From Pseudomonadota bacterium (GTDB taxonomy: Bacteria > Pseudomonadota > Gammaproteobacteria > Xanthomonadales > Xanthomonadaceae), in contig JAEWLO010000078.1 in NCBI GenBank assembly GCA_023457475.1, positions 1-5,095 of the forward strand: DNA of 5,095 bases, read 5' to 3'. Position 1 is the first letter of the stretch. Every line of letters begins with the position of its first letter. Under the pieces are notes generated by a model. That model was not told the origin of the DNA. It saw only the letters and a program-made list of their open reading frames with translations, and searched no databases. Positions 1 through 5,095 of this stretch are shown here, in pieces. A program made the translations under genes and the position numbers.

Positions 1-2757
1 GCGCATCGGTAACGGACGCTGCTGACGCAGCCACTGCGCCAGGTCACGCGGGCTGAGCGGGCGCGAGTACAGGTAACCCTGGATTTCGTCGCAGCCCTGG
101 CGGCGCAGCATGTCTTCTTCCTGGTGCGTCTCCACGCCCTCGGCCACCACCTTCATGCCCAGCGCGTGGCCCAGGTGCACGATGGCCTGGGTCACCTCGG
201 CGGTGCCGGCGTCGTGCAGCATGCCCTGCACGAAGCTGCGGTCGATCTTCAGGCGACCCACCGGGAAACGGTTGAGGTAGTGCAGGTTCGAGAAACCCGT
301 GCCGAAATCGTCGACGGCCAGCGGCACGCCGTGGCGCTCGAGGACATCGAAGCAATGACGCAGCACGTCCGTGTCGCGGATCAGCGCCGACTCGGTCAAC
401 TCCAGCTCCAGCCGTTGCGGCGGCCAGCCGTGCGCGTGGCAGATCTCGATCACCCGCTCGGCAAATCCCCGGTCGCGCAGCTGCACGGCCGAGACATTGA
501 CCGCGATCCGGTCGAACACCAGCCCGGCGCGGTCCCACGCGGCCGCCTGACGGCAGGCCTCGGTCAGCACCCAGTCGCCGATCCGTACGATCTCGCCGCA
601 TTTCTCCGCGATGGGAATGAACTCGGCCGGGCTGCAGTAGCCAACGCCCGGACGATGCCAGCGCAGCAGTGCCTCGATGGCCGGCGGCTGGTCCTGCGCT
701 GCATGCAGCAGGGGCTGGTAGGCCAGGCTGAATTCCTCGCGCTCGATGGCACCGAGCAGCGCGTGCTCGATCTCCAGCTTGCGCTGGATGCGAAGCAACG
801 CATCCTGGCTGTAGTACTGGTAGGTGTTGCGGCCCGCTTCCTTGGCGGCATACATGGCGGCGTCGGCCGCCCGCAGCAGCGTGTCGAAGTCGTTGCGGGT
901 GTCGTCCAGCATCGCGATGCCCACGCTGGCACCCACCTTCAAGGTGGTGTCGCCGCGCTGCAGCGGCTCGGCCAGCGAAGCGATCAGCTTGCGCGCCACG
1001 TGCCCCGCGTCTTCCGGATCGGCCAGGTCGCGCAGCACCACGATGAATTCATCGCCGCTGAAGCGGCCGAACAGGTCCGCATTGCGCAGGTTCTGGTGCA
1101 ACCGCGCGGCCGCCGCTTTCAGCAACGTGTCGCCGGTGGCATGCCCGAAGGTGTCGTTGATGGTCTTGAAGCCGTCGAGGTCGATGAACAGCATCGCCAG
1201 GGACGTATTGCGGTCGCGGGCTTCCTCGATCGCATCCGCGGTCTGCTCGCGCAGCAGCATGCGGTTCGGCAGGCCGGTCAGCAGGTCGTAATGAGCGAGC
1301 AGCTCGATGCGCTCGTTGGCTTCACGCTCGCGCGTGATGTCACGGAACAGCACCACGAAGCGCGTCGGCAAGCCGTCGCGACGGTCCAGCTCGATCAGCA
1401 CCTGGACCCAGATGCGCAGCCCGGACTGGCGGTAGAAGCACAGGTCCAGCTGCTCCGGCAGACCGCCGTCGGCAATACGGGTCAGGGCTGCCTCGAAGGC
1501 GTCGCGCGAGTCCTGGGTATACAGCGCCAGGGCCTGGTCGAGGGTGATCGGTTGCTTGCGCAGACCGTGGATGCGGTAGCACTCCTCGGTCCACTGCATG
1601 TGCCGCGTGCCCACCTCGATCTCGCAGCCGCCGATACGACCCAGGGCCGACACCCGGTTGAGCAGCTCCGTGCGCCAGCGGATCAGCGCATCGGTCTGAT
1701 GCTGCTCGGTAATGTTCTGTACCTGCCCCAGCAGACGCTGCATCCGCCCGTCCGAGGCCAGCAGCGGCTGCATCCACAGGCGCAGGTACAAAGGACCCTC
1801 GGCACCACGGGGCAGCTCCACCTCCAGCGTGGCCGGCTTGCCGTCACGCATCAGGCGTCGCCAGGCCCGCTGCAGCTCGGTGCGCGAGGCAGGTGCCAGC
1901 AGGCGCAGCCAATGGCGCCGATCGCTGGGCGGAGTCTCGCCCGCGCCCAGCAGTGCAAGGAACTCAGGCGACCACCAGAACTGGCGGCTGCCCGGGTCCC
2001 ACGACCAGCTGCCCATGCTGGCGATGCGCTGGGCCTCGCGCAGGTGCAGCTGCTGCTCCAGCAGCAGGGTTTCCATCTCCTTCTGCGCCTGGATGTCCGT
2101 ATGCGTGCCGACCATGCGTACCGGCTGGCCGTCCACGGTGCGGGCGACCACGCGGCCACGGTCCAGCACCCAGCGCCAGCTGCCGTCCGGGTGCTTCACC
2201 CGGTACTGCGCCGTGTAGACCTCGCCTTCGCCCCGCAGGTGCGCGTCGAGCGCCGCGCGCACGGCCTGCCGGTCGTCGACATGCACCGGCGCAAGCAGCG
2301 CGGTGCCCGCGTCGGCGGGTACCACGTCCTCGTCTCCGCGGGGAGCGTCGTCCCAACGGCGCGAACGGGTCACCGCATCGCGCGGAAGGTCCCAGTCCCA
2401 CAGCCCATGTCCCGCGTGGTCCAGCGCCATCTCCCAGCGGCTGCCCGCATACGGTGCCACCGGTTCCGGCACGCTGAGCGTGAAGGCCAGCAGGTGTCCG
2501 TCCGCATCGTGCACGGCGCGCAGCCAGCCATCGAACCGGCCACGCGGCCCACCGGGCAACTGGCAGGGCACCAGGCCACCGTCTGCAGCCAGCAGGCGCA
2601 GGGACTCCAGCAGCTCGCCGTAGGCGGCCACGGTCGCCGGCAGCCCGTGCTCGCGTGCGGCCGGGTTGGCCGCGAGCGGACGCCCGGTCCGGTCCAGGAT
2701 GACCAGGGCCGACGCCAGGGGGTGCTGCAGCAGGCTCGCGATGATCCCTTGGTCCAC
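1..2757 (-). CDS. Multi-PAS GGDEF-EAL cyclic-di-GMP signalling protein, C-terminus cut by window edge
   Basis: Likely bifunctional diguanylate cyclase/c-di-GMP phosphodiesterase; 919 codons are visible with no stop, and probably only a few residues are missing. Order: degenerate PAS-like region (about 1-99), PAS/PAC (about 105-225), PAS/PAC (about 240-352), PAS/PAC (about 366-478), GGDEF (about 485-655), EAL (about 659-912). The GGDEF domain starts with DLLTGLPNR (from 491), has the active-site motif as SGDEF (567-571) and an inhibitory-site RxxD (R558-D561) five residues before it. The EAL domain keeps the residues known to matter in the family: E695 (EAL), N754, E786 and E789 (ELTE), D816-D817 (DDFGTG), K837, E873 and Q893. 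I see no signal peptide or membrane helix, so it should be cytosolic with PAS input. GTG at 2757 is chosen because GGAG lies nine bases upstream; an in-frame TTG at 2772 has no comparable site. Family assignment is secure; which activity dominates and the ligands are not known. Confidence 0.95.
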   Translation of the reverse strand, partial: MDQGIIASLLQHPLASALVILDRTGRPLAANPAAREHGLPATVAAYGELLESLRLLAADGGLVPCQLPGGPRGRFDGWLRAVHDADGHLLAFTLSVPEPVAPYAGSRWEMALDHAGHGLWDWDLPRDAVTRSRRWDDAPRGDEDVVPADAGTALLAPVHVDDRQAVRAALDAHLRGEGEVYTAQYRVKHPDGSWRWVLDRGRVVARTVDGQPVRMVGTHTDIQAQKEMETLLLEQQLHLREAQRIASMGSWSWDPGSRQFWWSPEFLALLGAGETPPSDRRHWLRLLAPASRTELQRAWRRLMRDGKPATLEVELPRGAEGPLYLRLWMQPLLASDGRMQRLLGQVQNITEQHQTDALIRWRTELLNRVSALGRIGGCEIEVGTRHMQWTEECYRIHGLRKQPITLDQALALYTQDSRDAFEAALTRIADGGLPEQLDLCFYRQSGLRIWVQVLIELDRRDGLPTRFVVLFRDITREREANERIELLAHYDLLTGLPNRMLLREQTADAIEEARDRNTSLAMLFIDLDGFKTINDTFGHATGDTLLKAAAARLHQNLRNADLFGRFSGDEFIVVLRDLADPEDAGHVARKLIASLAEPLQRGDTTLKVGASVGIAMLDDTRNDFDTLLRAADAAMYAAKEAGRNTYQYYSQDALLRIQRKLEIEHALLGAIEREEFSLAYQPLLHAAQDQPPAIEALLRWHRPGVGYCSPAEFIPIAEKCGEIVRIGDWVLTEACRQAAAWDRAGLVFDRIAVNVSAVQLRDRGFAERVIEICHAHGWPPQRLELELTESALIRDTDVLRHCFDVLERHGVPLAVDDFGTGFSNLHYLNRFPVGRLKIDRSFVQGMLHDAGTAEVTQAIVHLGHALGMKVVAEGVETHQEEDMLRRQGCDEIQGYLYSRPLSPRDLAQWLRQQRPLPMR

Positions 2758-2766
2758 GCGGTAACA

Positions 2767-2770
2767 CTCC
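2767..2770 (-). promoter_or_regulatory. Ribosome binding site of the GGDEF-EAL gene
   Basis: On the minus strand GGAG is followed by nine bases and then GTG. It directly follows a run of six T (plus-strand A at 2771-2776). This site decides the GTG start at 2757 over the in-frame TTG at 2772, which overlaps the site. Confidence 0.6.
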
Positions 2771-2810
2771 AAAAAACGCACCCGACAGCCGGGAACGTAA
2801 CCGTTAGCGG

Positions 2811-2822
2811 CGGTCGCGACCG
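2811..2822. promoter_or_regulatory. Perfect 12-base palindrome, candidate operator
   Basis: CGGTCGCGACCG reads the same on both strands and lies in the middle of the divergent intergenic region, about 55 bases from the GTG start and 77 from the ATG start. A five-base-plus half-site symmetry at this position would suit a dimeric regulator controlling one or both genes. The match is seen directly; the operator role is inference. GC-rich palindromes also arise by chance in such DNA, and CGCG-centred sites are common. Confidence 0.3.
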
Positions 2823-2853
2823 ATAGTTGAGTGCCTTGTGCCTGCCGACCCAC

Positions 2854-2859
2854 TACTAT
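2854..2859 (+). promoter_or_regulatory. Weak candidate -10 element for the histidine kinase gene
   Basis: TACTAT matches four of six bases of the sigma-70 -10 consensus, in a locally AT-richer patch 39 bases before the ATG at 2899. The best upstream TTG hexamers (2827 and 2836) give spacers of 21 and 12 bases, outside the normal range, so no full promoter is supported. Confidence 0.2.
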
Positions 2860-2898
2860 CTGAAGACTCCCCGAAACTGCCCTGCCCGCCCGCCGACC

Positions 2899-5004
2899 AT
2901 GTCAGACGCCCCGTCCGACCCGTCCACGCCTGTCGCACAGGCCTCTCCGCTGGCCCGCGCCCTGCGCCGCGACCGTTGGCGGGTGGTGCTCGGCTACCTG
3001 GCACTGGCGCTGGTCTGGATTCTCGCCAGCGACGCCGCCGTGCAGATGCTGGCCATGGACCCGGCCACGGCCGCCCTCTGGCAGACGGCCAAAGGGGCGT
3101 TCTTCGTCATTGCCAGCGCCGCCGTCATCTACCTGCTGCTGCGTCCGCTGGCGCAGCATGTGCTGCATGCGCACGAACAGCTGGAGCGGTCGGCGCTTCG
3201 CCACCGCCAGCTGTTCGAAGACAACCCCGGGCCCATTCTGGTGTACGACCTGGACACCCTGGCGGTGCTGGACGTCAACCCTGCCGCCTGCAATCTGTTC
3301 GGCTGGAGCCGGGACGAATTCCTGGCAACGCCGATGAGCGTGTTGTGGCCTCCCGGCGAAGAGGAGCCGATGCAGGCCAAGCTGGCCCAGATCCGCGCCC
3401 AGCCCGAACAGCTGTGCGTGTTCACCGCCGACCTGGTGCTGAAGGACGGCAGCCTGCGGCGCATGGAGATGCGCAGCAATTCCCTGGACTTCGGCGGCCG
3501 TCCTGCCCGCCTTCTGATCGCCATCGACCGGACCCGCGAGGACCAGGCGCTGCGCTGGCGCGACGAGGCGTTGGCACGGGTGGAGGAAGCCCACGAAATG
3601 GCCCGCATCGGTGCCTGGGAGGTCGATCCCGCGACCGGGCTGGGTCGCTTTGCCGATCAGGTCTACCACCTGCTGGGACGACGCCCCCCGGGTGCCCGCC
3701 GCTGGCATCGCCTGGAAGAACTGCTGGTGCCGGCCGATTCGTCCACGGCTGCACTCAGCGAGCAGCTGATGCAGGACATGCGGGGCGAGCAGGTGCAGAT
3801 CGACGTGCTGTTGCCCTTGCTGGCGATGGACGGGCGCGCGTTGATGGTGCATCTGCGTGCTGAGAGCGGCACCGACGATGCAGGCCGGCCGCGCGTGCTC
3901 GGCACCCTGCAGGACGTCACCGAACGGGAGCAGTCGCGACGCCTGCTGCGTGAGCGCGAGGAGCAGTTCCGCGAGCTGGTGCGGGTGCTGCCGGACGGCG
4001 TGGTGATCCTGTCCGACGAGCACGTGCTCTACGCCAATGCGTGCGCCGCCGCGCAGTTCGGCTATGGCCAGCACACGCTGCTGGGCGAGCCCCTCTCGGC
4101 GCTGGTGGAAGGCTCCGACCTGGCCCGGGTCCGCGCGCAGCTGTTCGCGACCATTCCGGTACCGAGCACGGGGGCTGGCGAAGTGATCGGCATGCGCCGC
4201 CTGGATGGGCAGGGCTTCCAGGCCGGCCTGGCAGTGGGCGATGTCCGCTACGGCGGGCGCAACTGCAAGCTGCTGATCGTGCGCGACCTGAGCGAACCGG
4301 AACGGATTCGCCAGGCCCTTGAAACCAGCAACGGTGAGCTGCAGGCCATGGCCGGCCGCCTGTTCTCGCTGCAGGAAGACGAGCGCCGGGCCATCTCGCG
4401 CGACCTCCACGACGATATCGGCCAGGCCATCACGGCGATGAAGCTTTCGGCGTTTGCCGCCCGTGACGAAGAGGACAGCGAGCGTCGCAGCGAGGACCTG
4501 GAACAGATCATCCAGCTGGCCGACGCGACCGTCGCCAAGGTCCGCGACATTTCCACCCTGCTGCGCCCGCCGCAGCTGGACGCGCTGGGCCTGGAAGCCG
4601 CGCTGCGCTGGCAGGCCGGCATGCTGTTCCGTTCCAGCACCGTCGAACTGCTGCCGGAGATCCAGCGGCTGCCCCGTCGCCCGCAGACCGATATCGAGCA
4701 GGCATGCTTCCGCATCGCGCAGGAAAGCCTCACCAACGTGCTGCGCCATGCGCGCGCGAGCCAGGTGCACGTACAGCTGCACGATGTGGACGACCTGGGC
4801 CTGCATCTGCAGGTGCGTGACGATGGCGAGGGCTTCGACCCGGACGGCCCACGGGGCCTGGGCCTGATCGTCATGCGCGAGCGAGCGCAGAGCGTAGGCG
4901 GCACGCTGAAGATCGAGTCGGCGCACGGTGCGGGCACGCTCGTCGACCTGTATCTTCCTTATCGCAGCGATGCTGCGGTCACACCCGAATCTCTGGAACA
5001 CTGA
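2899..5004 (+). CDS. Membrane-anchored multi-PAS sensor histidine kinase, HisKA_3 (NarX/NarL) class
   Basis: A complete 701-residue sensor kinase. Two hydrophobic helices (about 28-48 and 66-82) bracket a short loop of about 17 residues, so there is almost no periplasmic sensing domain. Three cytoplasmic PAS domains follow (about 101-210, 235-340, 355-465), the middle one with the RIGAWEVDP type of motif. The HisKA_3 segment (about 490-560) holds the phosphoacceptor in DLHDDIGQ, His504, with D505 and Q509 forming the DxxxQ phosphatase motif known in this family. The ATPase domain (about 600-692) has an N-box with E609 and N613, a G1 box DDGEG (D642) and a G2 box GLGL (653-656). All key catalytic residues are present, so it should autophosphorylate and act on a LuxR/NarL-type response regulator. 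ATG 2899 is preferred because the protein then starts just before helix 1. The frame stays open back to TTG 2827, but no Shine-Dalgarno is clear at either start. Stimulus and partner are unknown; the next ORF starts three bases downstream. Confidence 0.93.
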   Translation: MSDAPSDPSTPVAQASPLARALRRDRWRVVLGYLALALVWILASDAAVQMLAMDPATAALWQTAKGAFFVIASAAVIYLLLRPLAQHVLHAHEQLERSALRHRQLFEDNPGPILVYDLDTLAVLDVNPAACNLFGWSRDEFLATPMSVLWPPGEEEPMQAKLAQIRAQPEQLCVFTADLVLKDGSLRRMEMRSNSLDFGGRPARLLIAIDRTREDQALRWRDEALARVEEAHEMARIGAWEVDPATGLGRFADQVYHLLGRRPPGARRWHRLEELLVPADSSTAALSEQLMQDMRGEQVQIDVLLPLLAMDGRALMVHLRAESGTDDAGRPRVLGTLQDVTEREQSRRLLREREEQFRELVRVLPDGVVILSDEHVLYANACAAAQFGYGQHTLLGEPLSALVEGSDLARVRAQLFATIPVPSTGAGEVIGMRRLDGQGFQAGLAVGDVRYGGRNCKLLIVRDLSEPERIRQALETSNGELQAMAGRLFSLQEDERRAISRDLHDDIGQAITAMKLSAFAARDEEDSERRSEDLEQIIQLADATVAKVRDISTLLRPPQLDALGLEAALRWQAGMLFRSSTVELLPEIQRLPRRPQTDIEQACFRIAQESLTNVLRHARASQVHVQLHDVDDLGLHLQVRDDGEGFDPDGPRGLGLIVMRERAQSVGGTLKIESAHGAGTLVDLYLPYRSDAAVTPESLEH

Positions 5005-5007
5005 GTC

Positions 5008-5095
5008 ATGTGGAACCCTTCCCTGCCCCTGGTCAGCATCGAGGACGCCCCCCCACGCCTGGGCGCGGGCAATCCCGAACTGCAGGCCATGGTGC
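5008..5095 (+). CDS. Start of a downstream ORF, product not recognised (truncated by window edge)
   Basis: ATG at 5008 opens a frame of 29 codons that stays open to the window edge. It begins only three bases after the kinase stop, with GGAA at 4995-4998 nine bases ahead as a modest ribosome binding site, and most codons end in G or C as in the neighbours. This supports a co-transcribed gene. The N-terminus reads MWNPSLPLVSIEDAPPRLG and continues with GNPELQAMV. By position a NarL-type response regulator would be the default expectation, but the visible residues do not show the usual beta-strand plus acidic pair (DD) that opens a receiver domain. I therefore assign no function. Confidence 0.6.
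   Translation, partial: MWNPSLPLVSIEDAPPRLGAGNPELQAMV

Larger units (their letters stand above)
2758..2898. other. Divergent intergenic region between the two signalling genes
   Basis: These 141 bases separate the start codons of two genes transcribed away from each other, so promoters for both should lie here. The region holds the minus-gene ribosome binding site, a small inverted repeat TAAC-C-GTTA (2798-2806), a perfect 12-base palindrome (2811-2822) and a weak -10-like TACTAT (2854-2859). I found no convincing paired -35/-10 set in either direction and no terminator, which is expected for divergent genes. Confidence 0.75.

Noticed and set aside
1340..2767. Several medium ORFs in other frames within the GGDEF-EAL gene (for example minus 1964-2767 and plus 1893-2477)
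   Set aside because: Arg/Ala/Pro/Gly-rich out-of-frame translations typical of GC-rich shadows; none has its own ribosome binding site or motif.
2767..2776. Run of six T followed by GGAG on the minus strand as a possible terminator
   Set aside because: No GC-rich stem directly precedes the T run in the right orientation, and it sits immediately upstream of a start codon, so it reads as leader plus ribosome binding site.
124..2826. A 900-codon open frame on the plus strand opposite the GGDEF-EAL gene
   Set aside because: It is codon-aligned antisense to a gene with unmistakable domains. It stays open because the sense gene avoids TTA, CTA and TCA codons, as usual at high GC. Its translation is rich in Gln, His, Arg and Val with no recognisable domain.
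2902..5001. A 699-codon open frame on the minus strand opposite the histidine kinase
   Set aside because: Same codon-aligned antisense effect. The sense strand has clear kinase motifs, and the antisense translation has low-complexity Gln/His/Arg composition and no domain.
1..5095. Mobile element, CRISPR array, tRNA/rRNA, or defence/secondary-metabolite system
   Set aside because: No transposase or integrase motifs, no direct repeat array, no RNA gene signatures; nearly all the sequence is explained by two signalling genes of known families.

Overview
The window is dense, GC-rich (clearly above 60% by eye) bacterial DNA holding two divergently transcribed signalling genes and the first codons of a third. 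Codons end almost always in G or C. Multi-PAS GGDEF-EAL proteins and PAS-rich sensor kinases point to a proteobacterium, possibly a gammaproteobacterium of the Xanthomonas/Stenotrophomonas type. The lineage is inferred from style only; there is no marker gene here.

Layout. Positions 1-2757 (minus strand) hold nearly all of a large soluble cyclic-di-GMP protein with an N-terminal PAS-like region, three PAS domains, GGDEF and EAL. Its stop codon lies beyond the left edge. Positions 2758-2898 are a 141-base divergent intergenic region with the minus-gene ribosome binding site, a perfect 12-base palindrome and a weak possible -10 element. Positions 2899-5004 (plus strand) hold a complete 701-residue membrane-anchored histidine kinase with two transmembrane helices, three PAS domains, a HisKA_3 dimerisation/phosphoacceptor domain and a HATPase_c domain (NarX/NarL class). 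Three bases after its stop, an ORF starts at 5008 and runs off the right edge. It is probably in the same operon, but its product cannot be recognised from 29 codons.

How they may work together. Both large proteins sense through several PAS domains. One feeds into c-di-GMP turnover, the other into phosphotransfer to a response regulator not visible here. The shared divergent promoter region makes co-regulation plausible, but nothing in the sequence proves a direct link. I see no mobile element, CRISPR array, tRNA, rRNA or defence-type system. The content is of known families, and the points of interest are residue-level features and the intergenic region.
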